Position numbers and translations under genes: made by a program. DNA of 64,000 bases. It comes from Erysipelotrichaceae bacterium. Its GTDB lineage: Bacteria; Bacillota_I; Bacilli_A; Erysipelotrichales; Erysipelotrichaceae. Positions 43,816-52,976 of this stretch are shown here, in pieces. Position 1 is the first letter of the stretch, and the number at the start of each line of letters is the position of its first letter. Below the pieces are notes generated by a model. The model ran no database searches. It was not told where the DNA came from and was given only the letters and a program-made list of their open reading frames with translations. Where the stretch lies: positions 62,001-126,000 of the forward strand of contig JALEZD010000008.1 of NCBI GenBank assembly GCA_022772735.1. The letters run 5' to 3'.

Positions 43816-45939
43816 ATGATTGATTTAATTATTCCGATAGCTAATGAATTGAATATTCAAAAGCAACAAGTTGAAAACACATTAAAATTGATTGAAGAAG
43901 GAAACACAGTTCCATTTATTGCAAGGTATAGAAAAGAAATGACAAAAGGGCTTGATGAAGAACAAATTTTATTTATACAACAACAATATGAATATCAAGT
44001 AAGTTTGTTAAAAAGAAAAGAAGATGTTATTAGATTAATAGAAACTCAAGGAAAACTAACAGATGAAATAAAAAACGCAATAATGGAATGTGATAAATTA
44101 TCAAAAGTAGAAGATATTTATCGACCATACCAACAAAAGAAAAAAACAAGGGCAAAAGATGCGATTAATAAAGGATTAGAACCTCTGTCAAATTGGATAT
44201 TAAGTTTACCTAGATTTGGTAATATTGAAGAAGAAGCAAAAAAATATTTAAATGATGAAGTAAAAACAATTGAAGATGCGATTAATGGTGCAAAAGACAT
44301 AATTGCAGAAGTAGTAAGCGATGATGCAAAACTAAGATGGAAGGTTCAAGAATCAATACTTAGATATGGATATATAATTACTAAAAAGAAGAAAAATTCT
44401 GTTGATGAAAATCTTACATATAAAATGTATTATGATAGAAGCGAAAAATTAGCATATATTGCAAGTCATAGAATTATGGCAATTGACAGAGCAGAGAAAG
44501 AAAAAGTAATTAGCGTAAGTTTGAGTTTTGATGAAGAATATCTAACTAATTATGCGATTAGAGGCATTACAAGAAATAGAGAAACTATTGTAAATGGTAT
44601 AATTGTTGATGCTGTGAAAGATGGTTTAAACAGATTATTATTTCCAAGTGTTGAAAGAGAAATAAGAAGTGGATTGAGTGAAAAAGCTCAAAAACAATCT
44701 ATTGATATATTTTCACTGAATTTAGAAAAATTATTATTACAACCCCCAATAAATAATAAATGTGTTTTAGGATTTGATCCTGCATTTAGAACAGGATGTA
44801 AGCTTGCGATTGTTGATAGTACAGGAGCACTTAAAAAAATTGATGTTATTTATCCACATCAACCAGTAAATAAAGTTGCAGAAGCAAAAGAAAAAGTATT
44901 GAAATTAATAAGTGAGTATAATGTTGATTTAATCGCAATTGGTAATGGTACAGCTAGTAGAGAATCAGAGTCATTTATTGCCGAATTAATAAAAGAAAAC
45001 AATTTAAATGTAAGTTTTACTATTGTATCTGAAGCAGGAGCTTCTGTTTATAGTGCAAGTGATATTGCAAGAGATGAATTTCCCGATTTACATGTTGAAC
45101 AAAGATCTGCAATTTCTATCGCAAGAAGACTAATAGATCCACTTTCTGAATTGATAAAAATAGATCCAAAAAGTATAGGTGTTGGACAATATCAACACGA
45201 CTTACCACAAAAACAATTAAATGAAAGATTAGATTTTGCAATTTTAAAATCAGTAAATTTAGTTGGAGTAGATTTAAATACTGCAAGTAAAGAACTTTTA
45301 ATGCATGTTTCAGGATTAAATAAATCAAGTGCAACTGCAATTATTGAACATAGGAATAAAATTGGAAAATTTAAAAATAGAGAACAATTAAAAACAGTTA
45401 AAAAGTTAGGTGAAAAAACATTTGAACAATGTGCGGGTTTTTTAAGAATTAATGATGGCGATGAACCATTAGATAAAACTCAAATACATCCTGAAAGTTA
45501 TGGAATTGCCAAAAAGATAATGAATCATTATAAAATAGAAAAATTAGGTGAAAAAATCACAAGAGATTTAGATGGTTTTAAAAATGATATAGGTATTGAT
45601 GAGTATACATTAAAAGATATTATTGAAAGTATTGAACAACCTCTTAGAGATTATAGGGATAAGTATGATGCACCTATTTTACGACAAGATGTTCTAGAAA
45701 TTACCGATTTGAAAGTGGGAGACGCTTTGTTTGGCACAGTTAGAAATGTAGTGGATTTTGGAGCTTTTATTGATATTGGATTACATGAAGATGGATTAGC
45801 ACATATATCAAAAATTTCAAATCTAAAAAATATTCACCCTAGTGAAATAGTATCTGTTGGAGATATTGTTAAGGTGTGGGTTAGTGATATAGATTTACAA
45901 AGACAAAAAGTTCAATTAAGTTTAATAGAAGGCAAGTAA
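43816..45939 (+). CDS. tex: Tex family RNA-binding protein with S1 domain
   Basis: A 707-residue Tex protein: N-terminal helical domain with PFIARYRKEMTKGLDEEQ (about 34-51), YqgF-like nuclease fold (CVLGFDPAFRTGCKLAIVD, about 315-333), helix-hairpin-helix (DLNTASKELLMHVSGLN, about 489-505), and a C-terminal S1 domain (about 635-705; GTVRNVVDFGAFIDIGLHEDGL). Tex binds nucleic acid at transcription complexes; its exact role is debated. Slightly shorter than usual because the protein stops at the end of S1. Monocistronic, with its own promoter and terminator. Confidence 0.95.
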   Translation: MIDLIIPIANELNIQKQQVENTLKLIEEGNTVPFIARYRKEMTKGLDEEQILFIQQQYEYQVSLLKRKEDVIRLIETQGKLTDEIKNAIMECDKLSKVEDIYRPYQQKKKTRAKDAINKGLEPLSNWILSLPRFGNIEEEAKKYLNDEVKTIEDAINGAKDIIAEVVSDDAKLRWKVQESILRYGYIITKKKKNSVDENLTYKMYYDRSEKLAYIASHRIMAIDRAEKEKVISVSLSFDEEYLTNYAIRGITRNRETIVNGIIVDAVKDGLNRLLFPSVEREIRSGLSEKAQKQSIDIFSLNLEKLLLQPPINNKCVLGFDPAFRTGCKLAIVDSTGALKKIDVIYPHQPVNKVAEAKEKVLKLISEYNVDLIAIGNGTASRESESFIAELIKENNLNVSFTIVSEAGASVYSASDIARDEFPDLHVEQRSAISIARRLIDPLSELIKIDPKSIGVGQYQHDLPQKQLNERLDFAILKSVNLVGVDLNTASKELLMHVSGLNKSSATAIIEHRNKIGKFKNREQLKTVKKLGEKTFEQCAGFLRINDGDEPLDKTQIHPESYGIAKKIMNHYKIEKLGEKITRDLDGFKNDIGIDEYTLKDIIESIEQPLRDYRDKYDAPILRQDVLEITDLKVGDALFGTVRNVVDFGAFIDIGLHEDGLAHISKISNLKNIHPSEIVSVGDIVKVWVSDIDLQRQKVQLSLIEGK

Positions 45940-45951
45940 TTGCCTTTTTTT
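45929..45951 (+). terminator. Intrinsic terminator after tex
   Basis: AAGGCAA / TTGCCTT (45929-45935 with 45940-45946), 4-base loop, T run; overlaps the stop codon. Confidence 0.87.
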
Positions 45952-45972
45952 ATTGAAAATATAAAAAACTAA

Positions 45973-46008
45973 TAGTACAATTAATACAGATAGTACAGAT
46001 AATACAGT
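45973..46008 (+). repeat. Four tandem 9-bp repeats at the YtrA-type promoter
   Basis: Four head-to-tail copies with exact 9-base period: TAGTACAAT, TAATACAGA, TAGTACAGA, TAATACAGT. Each holds TACA. They end 15 bases before the regulator's ATG, and a -10-like GATAAT (45998-46003) lies inside the array. They may be operator sites for the GntR-type protein encoded next; alternatively a simple-sequence expansion. Confidence 0.75.
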
Positions 46009-46023
46009 TTTAGGGGGTATTAT

Positions 46024-46380
46024 ATGTTTTTAATTAATTTTCAAAAAAATGAACCGATTTTTATGCAGATAATAAAACAGGTAATAAAGTTTTATGAAAT
46101 AGGAGTTTTAAAAGAAGGAGATAAATTACCTTCGGTTAGACATTTAGCAGTAGAATTAGGAGTTAATCCAAATACAGTTGCCAAAGCTTATCAAGAATTA
46201 GAAAATTTACAAATTGTTGAAACTTTAAACAAAAAAGGTGTTTTTATTAAAAAAATAAATGATAATTCAGTTAATAAAAGTTTAATAAAAAATTTAGAAA
46301 TACTATTATGTGAATGTAAAGATTCAAACATTTCAAAAAAACAAATAATTGATTTAATAGAAAATATATGGAGGGATTAA
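46024..46380 (+). CDS. GntR-family regulator, YtrA subfamily
   Basis: A 118-residue regulator with an N-terminal winged helix-turn-helix: PIFMQIIKQVIKFYEIGVL (about 11-29), LPSVRHLAVELGVNPNTVAKAYQEL (about 38-62, recognition helix), and a short C-terminal helical part of about 40 residues for dimerisation. This small effector region is the mark of the YtrA subfamily, which represses adjacent ABC-2 transporters in Bacilli and responds to wall-active stress. It precedes exactly such a transporter (1-base gap). Ribosome binding site AGGGGG. Probably autoregulated through the tandem repeats upstream; inference. Confidence 0.9.
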   Translation: MFLINFQKNEPIFMQIIKQVIKFYEIGVLKEGDKLPSVRHLAVELGVNPNTVAKAYQELENLQIVETLNKKGVFIKKINDNSVNKSLIKNLEILLCECKDSNISKKQIIDLIENIWRD

Positions 46381-46381
46381 A

Positions 46382-47254
46382 ATGATTGAACTACAAAATG
46401 TTTTCAAAAGACTTGGTGGATTAACTGTTTTAGATGATTTTAATGTAACAATAAAAGATAAAACTGTTTTTGGTTTGATTGGCACTAATGGTGCAGGAAA
46501 AAGTACCATGCTTAGATGTATTGCAGGTGTGTATGAAGTTGATAGTGGCAAAGTAACAATTGATGGTTTAGATATAAAAAACAATGATATTATCAAAAAA
46601 AATATGTTTTTTGTCGGAGATGACTGTTATTACCCGATAAATTCAACAATTAATTCACTAAAAGAATTTTATAAGACATTTTATAATTTTGATGAAGTTA
46701 AGTATGAAAAATATTTGAAAATATTAAATTTAGATCCAAATAAACTAATTAATAACTTTTCAAAAGGGATGAAAAGGCAAGTATTTTTATTAATCGCTAT
46801 TTCACTTGATATAAAAGTTTTAATATTAGATGAATCCTTTGATGGTTTAGATCCATATGTGAGATTAATATTTAAAAAAGAAATTGCAACATTAGTCGAA
46901 GAAAAAGATATAACAGTTATTATTTCTTCTCATAACTTAAGAGAATTAGAAGATATATGTGATACTTTTGCGATTATTGAAAATAAAAAAATAATTGTTA
47001 GTGGGGATATTGATTTTTCAAAAAATTCAATAAATAAGTTTCAAGTTGTTTTTAATGAAGATTTAGATATTAATTCATTTAAAGATTTAGACATTTTCCA
47101 TTTTAATAAAATTGGAAGGGTAATTACAATTGTGTGTAAGGGTGATATTGAATATATAAAAAAATATATTAATGATAAAAACCCAATATTTATGGAGATT
47201 TTACCAATAAACTTTGAAGAACTTTTTATATATGAAATAGAGAAAAGGAGATAA
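46382..47254 (+). CDS. ABC transporter ATPase (YtrB-like)
   Basis: A 290-residue ABC-2 type ATPase: Walker A GTNGAGKST (about 35-43), the degenerate signature FSKGMKRQVFLL (about 125-136, in place of LSGGQ) as common in YtrB/EcsA-like proteins, Walker B LILDESFDGLDP (about 148-159), H-loop SSHNLRELED. Residues 215-290 form an extra C-terminal domain. It lies between the YtrA-type repressor and the permease, with 1-base and 3-base gaps. Ribosome binding site GGAGGG. Confidence 0.9.
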   Translation: MIELQNVFKRLGGLTVLDDFNVTIKDKTVFGLIGTNGAGKSTMLRCIAGVYEVDSGKVTIDGLDIKNNDIIKKNMFFVGDDCYYPINSTINSLKEFYKTFYNFDEVKYEKYLKILNLDPNKLINNFSKGMKRQVFLLIAISLDIKVLILDESFDGLDPYVRLIFKKEIATLVEEKDITVIISSHNLRELEDICDTFAIIENKKIIVSGDIDFSKNSINKFQVVFNEDLDINSFKDLDIFHFNKIGRVITIVCKGDIEYIKKYINDKNPIFMEILPINFEELFIYEIEKRR

Positions 47255-47257
47255 ATT

Positions 47258-48679
47258 ATGGCTAGTAAATATTTTAATTATTTATTTAAAGAAAATAATA
47301 AGATCTTATTTATTTTAATGTTTATTGGATTTATTGTATGTCCTGTACTAATGACTGTTTCAACAACATCAAAAAGTGAAGTTTTTTACGGAAATTTTAT
47401 GTTCTATAATTTTGTGGTGTTTATATTATGTTATTTAATTCCGTTTATTAATTTTTATTTTATTAATAGAAAAAAAAGTGTTGATACATTTTTTTCATTA
47501 CCAATAAGTAAATCAAAACTATTTATTTTTAAAGTTTTATTTACTTTAATTGAAATTTTTGGAATTTATTTGTTAAATATGATTATTTCTTTTTTGATAA
47601 TTTTATTTAAAGGTTCTTATATTAATGTTCAATATTTTATTTTAGCAATATTAGTTAACATTGTTTTAGGTATAACATTAGTGTTTGTAAATATATTTAT
47701 TATTGTTAAATGCAATAATTATATTGATTCATTAATTTGTATGATTGTATATTCAATTTTACCACCAGTTATTATTGAAACAATAAATGTATTTTTAAAT
47801 AATGTAACTTATGGTATTAATTACAGTCTAATAAATAGTAATTGTTTTTCAATACCAGCAATTTATTTTAGTGATTTTTCATATGCATTAAATAAAGTAT
47901 TAAAAGTTAATCCATACTCATTTATTAATGATTTTGATGTGGTTACAATTTATGTGATGTTTTTAATTGGTATATTATTGTTAGGAGTAAGTTATGTATG
48001 TTTTAAAAATAGAAAAGGTGAATATGCAGAACAAATGACGACTTCTAAATTAATGTATAAATCATTTCTTCCAATTGCACTTATATCTTTATTAATTATT
48101 TTTGGTAATGAAAGAAATGATGTAAATGTATACTTGTTTTCTACAGTTATTGCGATTCTTGTATATATAATTGGTGTGTTTATATATAATAGAAATTTAA
48201 AGCTACATAAGTACAATATTATAATTATTTTATTTTCAGTTATTTTTTCAAATAATTTATATTATGTATTTGATAAAAATAATGGATTTAATATTTCTAA
48301 AATTTATCCAAAAAATTATAATAGTTTATATCTTTCAATAAATAGTTATGGATATAAAGATAGTTTTGAGATTATTGTGGATAGTGGACTTGATGTAAAA
48401 AAAGTTCAGAAGTTTCAAGATGAATTAGTAGATTGGCATTATAAGCATAAAACAAATATAGATGAAAATTACTCTTATGGAATTAGGGTAAATTATATTT
48501 TAAAAAACAATAATAAATCACATTTTTATCTATTAAATGGAAAAAAGGAAATTATAAATTATTTAAATGAATATTTTAAAAATCAAAATATTAAGTATAA
48601 GATTATTATTTATTCTGAAAAATATGAAGAAAAGATAATTACATATGACGAATTAATTGAGATTATATCTAAAAATTAA
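47258..48679 (+). CDS. ABC-2 permease with C-terminal extracytoplasmic-type domain (YtrC-like)
   Basis: A 473-residue membrane protein with about nine or ten hydrophobic segments between residues 18 and 335, then a polar domain of about 130 residues (FDKNNGFNISKIYPKNYNS onward) like the DUF6449 tail found in YtrC/YtrD-type permeases. It follows the YtrB-like ATPase by 3 bases with AAAGGAGA. Together with the regulator it forms a three-gene ytrABC-like operon. Bacillus has six genes (ytrABCDEF), so this is a reduced version. Function by analogy: response to cell-wall antibiotics or wall state. Confidence 0.83.
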   Translation: MASKYFNYLFKENNKILFILMFIGFIVCPVLMTVSTTSKSEVFYGNFMFYNFVVFILCYLIPFINFYFINRKKSVDTFFSLPISKSKLFIFKVLFTLIEIFGIYLLNMIISFLIILFKGSYINVQYFILAILVNIVLGITLVFVNIFIIVKCNNYIDSLICMIVYSILPPVIIETINVFLNNVTYGINYSLINSNCFSIPAIYFSDFSYALNKVLKVNPYSFINDFDVVTIYVMFLIGILLLGVSYVCFKNRKGEYAEQMTTSKLMYKSFLPIALISLLIIFGNERNDVNVYLFSTVIAILVYIIGVFIYNRNLKLHKYNIIIILFSVIFSNNLYYVFDKNNGFNISKIYPKNYNSLYLSINSYGYKDSFEIIVDSGLDVKKVQKFQDELVDWHYKHKTNIDENYSYGIRVNYILKNNNKSHFYLLNGKKEIINYLNEYFKNQNIKYKIIIYSEKYEEKIITYDELIEIISKN

Positions 48680-48700
48680 CCTTATTTAATAAGGTTTTTT
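48678..48700 (+). terminator. Intrinsic terminator after the ytr-like operon
   Basis: AACCTTA / TAAGGTT (48678-48684 with 48690-48696), 5-base loop, T run; overlaps the stop. Confidence 0.85.
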
Positions 48701-48735
48701 TAAATTTATTCATATATTTTAATGAGGAAATTAAG

Positions 48736-49410
48736 ATGATTTTAAAAGAAATACCAAAAAGTGAAAGACCTAGAGAAAAAGCACTTAAATTTGGGATTAC
48801 TGCTTTAAGTAATAGAGAGTTAATAGCAATATTAATTAAAACAGGATTCCAAGGATATTCTAGTTTGAAAATTGCAGAAGATGTTTTAAAAATTTCAAAT
48901 GGAATTGGTAATTTGTCTAAATTAGAACTACGAGATTTTTTAAAAGTTAAAGGTATCAAAGAAGCAAAAGCCCTTGAAATACTTGCTTGTATAGAACTTT
49001 CAAAAAGGCTGAACTATGAAGAGTGTTTAGATTTAAATATCATTGATAGACCAAAAGCTTTAATAACATGGCTTAATAAAGAAATTGGAAGTAGTCAACA
49101 AGAACAGTTTATGGTTGTTTATTTAAATACTAAAAACAGAATAATTACTTATAGAATATTATTTAAAGGTACAATTGATTCAAGTTTAATACACCCTAGA
49201 GAAATTTTTAAAGAGGCACTATTATTGTCTTCCTCTAAAATACTTTTAGTTCATAATCATCCTAGTGGGGACACTACACCAAGTGATGCAGATATAAAAA
49301 GTACATATAAAATTATTGAAGCAGGTAATTTGATGGGAATAAAAGTTATCGATCATATTATTGTAACCTGTAATAAACATTTTAGTTTTGTAAATGAAGG
49401 AATAATTTAA
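48736..49410 (+). CDS. radC: RadC family JAB/MPN domain protein
   Basis: A 224-residue RadC protein: N-terminal helix-hairpin-helix part (RPREKALKFGITALSNRELIA lies at about 11-31; LKVKGIKEAKALEI) and a C-terminal JAMM metalloprotease-like domain with E-x..., HNHPSGDTTPSDAD (about 172-185). The metal-site residues are intact. Despite the name, a DNA-repair role is not supported in the literature and the function is unknown. Normal length. Ribosome binding site TGAGGA. Confidence 0.93.
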   Translation: MILKEIPKSERPREKALKFGITALSNRELIAILIKTGFQGYSSLKIAEDVLKISNGIGNLSKLELRDFLKVKGIKEAKALEILACIELSKRLNYEECLDLNIIDRPKALITWLNKEIGSSQQEQFMVVYLNTKNRIITYRILFKGTIDSSLIHPREIFKEALLLSSSKILLVHNHPSGDTTPSDADIKSTYKIIEAGNLMGIKVIDHIIVTCNKHFSFVNEGII

Positions 49411-49448
49411 ACATATTGCTTAATATACAACAATTTATGTATTATTTA

Positions 49449-49457
49449 TGATATACT
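49449..49457 (+). promoter_or_regulatory. Extended -10 promoter of the ZnuA-like lipoprotein gene
   Basis: TGATATACT extended -10; no good -35. Ribosome binding site GTGGAGGG precedes ATG 49489. Confidence 0.5.
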
Positions 49458-49488
49458 TTTTAATGCAAAAAGTGGAGGGTTTAAATAA

Positions 49489-50490
49489 ATGAATAGAAAA
49501 CTTTTAATCCTTTTAACATTAATGATGACTTTATTAAGTGGATGTACAAATATAAGCAATCAAGTTGCATATACTGTTTATCCTATTGGATATATTTTAC
49601 AAAGAGTTGGTGGAAATAACTATAAATATGAATCAATTCAAAATAGTGAGATAGTACAAAGAGCAACCATAAAAGAAAATTATGAAGAAATTTTAAAAAA
49701 CTCTGAAGTATTATTTAATGTTGGGAAACTTGAACCGTATTTATCTGTTTATAATGATACTGTTTCAAAATTTTCAAAATCGAGCTACGATTTATCGTCT
49801 TTAAATGCAATTTATACTTTTCAAAGATATACACCTGTTTATAATGATGGAGATATAACATATATTGAAGGTCCATATTACAAAGGGGATGAGTTTAACT
49901 TAATAGATGTAAATTCAAAAGATTTATTTTTATGGATTGATCCAATCGCAATGTTAAGTATGTCAAAAAATATAAAAGATTGGATGATAAAAACATATCC
50001 TGAAGATGAAAAACTTTTTAGTGAAAACTATGCAGTTTTAGAAAATGATTTAGTTAGATTGGATGCTGAATATCAAGCGTTATCAACAAAAATTCAATCA
50101 ACTAATAAAGAAATAAAATTTGTTAGTATGACTGCCAGTTTTGGAAATTGGCAAAAAACATATGGTATTCAAGTATATCCAATAATTCTTTCAAAATATG
50201 GTAGTTTACCCAATGATGAACAACTTGAAATAATTAAAACAAGAATAAAAAATGATAATGTTAAATATATAGTATATGAGCCAAATATGAGTAATGATAT
50301 GGCAAAATTATTTGAACAGCTTGTAAATGAATTAGGTTTAACAAGAGTTGAGCTTTCTAATTTAAGCAGTTTAACATCTTCACAAGAGAATAATGGTAAA
50401 GACTACATTTCAATTATGTATGAAAATTTGAGTGTTTTAGAAACTATGGCTAGTGATATAGTAAAATCTGATACAACAAAAACAGAATAA
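49489..50490 (+). CDS. ZnuA/TroA-fold lipoprotein lacking all metal-binding histidines
   Basis: A 333-residue lipoprotein: signal peptide with lipobox LLSGC (Cys19). The fold signature of cluster A-I (Zn/Mn) binding proteins is visible: VYPIGYILQRVGG at the N-terminus, EVLFNVGKLEPYL (about 73-85), LFLWIDPIAMLSMSKNI (about 146-162), ASFGNWQKTYGI (about 216-227), IVYEPNMSNDMAKLF (about 261-275). In real ZnuA proteins the corresponding places hold His ligands (PHxWLDP, HxAFGYF). Here they are Phe147 and Thr215, and the protein contains no His at all. Binding of zinc by the usual site is therefore excluded. No permease or ATPase is adjacent; it has its own promoter and terminator. Ligand unknown. 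Confidence 0.8.
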   Translation: MNRKLLILLTLMMTLLSGCTNISNQVAYTVYPIGYILQRVGGNNYKYESIQNSEIVQRATIKENYEEILKNSEVLFNVGKLEPYLSVYNDTVSKFSKSSYDLSSLNAIYTFQRYTPVYNDGDITYIEGPYYKGDEFNLIDVNSKDLFLWIDPIAMLSMSKNIKDWMIKTYPEDEKLFSENYAVLENDLVRLDAEYQALSTKIQSTNKEIKFVSMTASFGNWQKTYGIQVYPIILSKYGSLPNDEQLEIIKTRIKNDNVKYIVYEPNMSNDMAKLFEQLVNELGLTRVELSNLSSLTSSQENNGKDYISIMYENLSVLETMASDIVKSDTTKTE

Positions 50491-50491
50491 T

Positions 50492-50513
50492 ACAGCAATT
50501 GCTGTGTTTTTTT
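50492..50513 (+). terminator. Intrinsic terminator after the ZnuA-like gene
   Basis: ACAGC / GCTGT stem (50492-50496 with 50501-50505), AATT loop, then an eight-base T run after one G. Confidence 0.82.
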
Positions 50514-50514
50514 G

Positions 50515-50543
50515 TTGACATAAAAAACTGAATTAACTATATT
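50515..50543 (+). promoter_or_regulatory. Strong promoter of the C39-potABCD operon
   Basis: Perfect -35 TTGACA (50515-50520), exact 17-base spacer, TATATT (50538-50543). It abuts the upstream terminator. The leader is about 30 nt. Confidence 0.85.
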
Positions 50544-50579
50544 TAGAATAACCTTTTTATAGGTGTGATGAGGGATAAT

Positions 50580-51164
50580 ATGAAAAATTTACTTGGTTAT
50601 CAAGTTTCAGAATATGATTGTGGTACAACTTGTTTAAAAAATGGGTTGAGCTATTTGTTTGACAGGAATGAAATTCCTGTTGAACTTTTAAAAATAATTA
50701 ACTTATATTCATTAGATTTAGCTAATCAAAAAGGTATTTTTGGAAAAATGGGAACATCGGATATTGCACTTAAGCATATATGTGAAAGCTTTAATGATTA
50801 TTCTAAAAAAACAAAGTTTAATCTAAGTTGTAAAATAATTGAAAAAAGCGATGTTAATTTTAATAATTGTGAACTGATAAATTGTTTAAAAAATAATGGT
50901 GCATTTATTGTTAAATGTATGATAGGTATTCCACATTTTGTTTTAGTAACTGATATTTTAGATGGATATGTTTATTTTTTTGATCCTTATTATAGAAAGA
51001 AAGCTTTTTATGAAAAAGATGTTGAAATAGTTGATATGCCATTTAGGGCAAATAGGAAAATCAGTATAAAGAAAATGGAATTGATTAGAAATATTTATTT
51101 TTCACTTGGTGAAATAGAATCTAGAATTGCGATGACTTTTAACAAAATTAAGGAGAAAAAATAA
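50580..51164 (+). CDS. C39-like cysteine peptidase at the head of the pot operon
   Basis: A 194-residue stand-alone protein with the papain-like C39 triad: Gln8 (oxyanion) and Cys14 in [17 protein letters not shown], His119 in [12 protein letters not shown] and Asp135 in YFFDPYY. C39 domains usually form the N-terminal part of bacteriocin exporters, where they cut double-glycine leaders. Here there is no transporter domain and no signal peptide, so it should act in the cytosol. It shares one base with potA and the operon promoter lies just upstream, so it is co-transcribed with the polyamine importer. Starts at 50565 and 50568 are also in frame; GAGGG at 50570-50574 favours 50580. Its substrate is unknown. 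Confidence 0.82.
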   Translation: MKNLLGYQVSEYDCGTTCLKNGLSYLFDRNEIPVELLKIINLYSLDLANQKGIFGKMGTSDIALKHICESFNDYSKKTKFNLSCKIIEKSDVNFNNCELINCLKNNGAFIVKCMIGIPHFVLVTDILDGYVYFFDPYYRKKAFYEKDVEIVDMPFRANRKISIKKMELIRNIYFSLGEIESRIAMTFNKIKEKK

Positions 51165-52132
51165 TGAACGAAATAATTCTTCAATTAAAAAATGTAAAAA
51201 AATCATTTAATGATAATGATGTTTTAAAAGGTATTACTCTTGATGTAAAAAAAGGTGAGTTTATAACACTTTTAGGTTCATCTGGTTGTGGTAAAACTAC
51301 TACAATTAGAATAATTGCAGGTTTAGAAAACTTAGATTCTGGTGAAGTCATTTTAAATGGTAAACTCATTAACAATTTAGAGCCAAACAAAAGAGATGTA
51401 AATACTGTTTTTCAAAATTATGCACTTTTTCCTCATATGAATGTTGAAAAAAATATTAGTTATGGTTTGAAAATCAAAAAAATTCCTAAAGAACAAATTG
51501 ATGAAGAGGTAAAACAAGCTTTAAAGCTTGTTCAGTTAGAAGGTTTTGAGAAAAGGATGACAAACGAGTTATCAGGTGGGCAAAAACAAAGGGTTGCAAT
51601 AGCACGTGCAATAGTAAATAAACCTAGTGTTTTGTTGCTTGATGAACCACTTGGAGCATTAGATTTAAAACTTAGAAGACAAATGCAAGTTGAATTAAAA
51701 AAATTACAAAAACAGTTAGGAATTACTTTTATTTATATTACTCATGATCAAGAGGAAGCAATAAATATGTCTGATAGAATTGTGGTTATGAATAATGGCG
51801 TTTTTGAACAAATAGGAACTCCCAATGAAATATACTACACTCCAAAATCAACATTTGTTGCAAGTTTTATTGGTGGTGCAAATATATATAAAATTAATAA
51901 TAAAACTTTTGCGATAAGAGGAGAAAATATTGAAATTAATAAAGGAGATTTAAAAGCAAAGGTAATAGAAAAATCGTTTGTAGGAGGTCAATTAAAAATA
52001 TCATTTTTACTTGATGATGGCCAGATTTTAACTTCAAGCCATTCAGGAGTTGACTATCCACTTGATATTAATCAAACTGTAAATATTTTTTGGGATAAAA
52101 AATATCAAATAGAGGTAATTGATAATGGTTAA
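51164..52132 (+). CDS. potA: Spermidine/putrescine ABC importer ATPase
   Basis: A 322-residue PotA-type ATPase: Walker [10 protein letters not shown] (about 37-45), Q-loop [14 protein letters not shown], signature [14 protein letters not shown] (about 134-147), Walker [14 protein letters not shown] (about 154-166), H-loop ITHDQEEAI, and a short C-terminal TOBE-type region (about 240-322). It is shorter than E. coli PotA (378 residues) because that region is reduced. One-base overlap with the C39-like gene and overlap with potB. It would energise polyamine uptake with PotB, PotC and PotD below. Confidence 0.94.
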   Translation: MNEIILQLKNVKKSFNDNDVLKGITLDVKKGEFITLLGSSGCGKTTTIRIIAGLENLDSGEVILNGKLINNLEPNKRDVNTVFQNYALFPHMNVEKNISYGLKIKKIPKEQIDEEVKQALKLVQLEGFEKRMTNELSGGQKQRVAIARAIVNKPSVLLLDEPLGALDLKLRRQMQVELKKLQKQLGITFIYITHDQEEAINMSDRIVVMNNGVFEQIGTPNEIYYTPKSTFVASFIGGANIYKINNKTFAIRGENIEINKGDLKAKVIEKSFVGGQLKISFLLDDGQILTSSHSGVDYPLDINQTVNIFWDKKYQIEVIDNG

Positions 52133-52976
52133 ATTTATTAAAAATAAAGTATTAAAATTTCCAATTTATTTTTACACTATATCATTTATACTTTTGCCAA
52201 TTATTTATTTGTTTATTTTAAGCTTTATGAGTAAAGCAGAAACTTGGGGTATTGAATTTGTTTCAACATTAGATAATTATAAAAATGTATTTGATAAATT
52301 TTATTTAAAAATATTTTTAAATTCTTTAAAATTGGCACTTTTATCAACATTTTTTGTTGCGATTATAGGATATCCATATGGTTATTTCATGGCAAAACTT
52401 AATAATAAATGGAAAAAAATATTTATGATATTGTTGATGATTCCATTTTGGACAAGTGGATTAATTAGACTTAACGGATGGATTATTATTTTTAGAAGTA
52501 ATGGTGTTTTAGATAAATTACTAATGATGTTTAATGTTATTGAAAAGCCACTTAAACTTTTATACTCATATCCTGCAGTTTTAGTGGGAATGATATATTT
52601 TTTACTGCCATTTATGATATTAGCTGTCTATTCAAGCGTGGAAAAAATGGATTGGAACTTAGTTGAAGCAGCAAGAGATTTGGGAGCTTCTTCGTTTCAA
52701 ACATTTATGACGATAACATTTAAATTAACTATTCCAGGTTTGTTAAGTGGACTTATTTTAACATTTGTTCCAAGTATGGGATTGTTTTATATTGCAGAAG
52801 TATTAGGTGGTAATAAAATAGTTTTAATAGGAAGTGTTATTTCTGAACAAATTACTAAAGGAAGAAACTTACCATTTGCAGCTGCATTGAGTGTTATTTT
52901 AATGATTATAACTTCAATAATACTTAGATTATATAAAAAGATTTCATCCAAAGATGAATTGGAGGGATTATTTTGA
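52125..52976 (+). CDS. potB: Spermidine/putrescine ABC importer permease PotB
   Basis: A 283-residue permease with six membrane segments and the EAA loop [19 protein letters not shown] (about 175-193) that contacts PotA. Family-typical segments: [11 protein letters not shown] and [22 protein letters not shown] at 52119 is in frame, but GAGG at 52112-52115 is spaced for ATG 52125. Overlaps potA by 8 bases and potC by 4 bases. Confidence 0.94.
   Translation: MVKFIKNKVLKFPIYFYTISFILLPIIYLFILSFMSKAETWGIEFVSTLDNYKNVFDKFYLKIFLNSLKLALLSTFFVAIIGYPYGYFMAKLNNKWKKIFMILLMIPFWTSGLIRLNGWIIIFRSNGVLDKLLMMFNVIEKPLKLLYSYPAVLVGMIYFLLPFMILAVYSSVEKMDWNLVEAARDLGASSFQTFMTITFKLTIPGLLSGLILTFVPSMGLFYIAEVLGGNKIVLIGSVISEQITKGRNLPFAAALSVILMIITSIILRLYKKISSKDELEGLF

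Noticed and set aside
45973-46008. Tandem 9-bp repeats, considered as a CRISPR array.
   Set aside because: There are no spacers, the unit is 9 bp, and no cas genes are present anywhere in the window.
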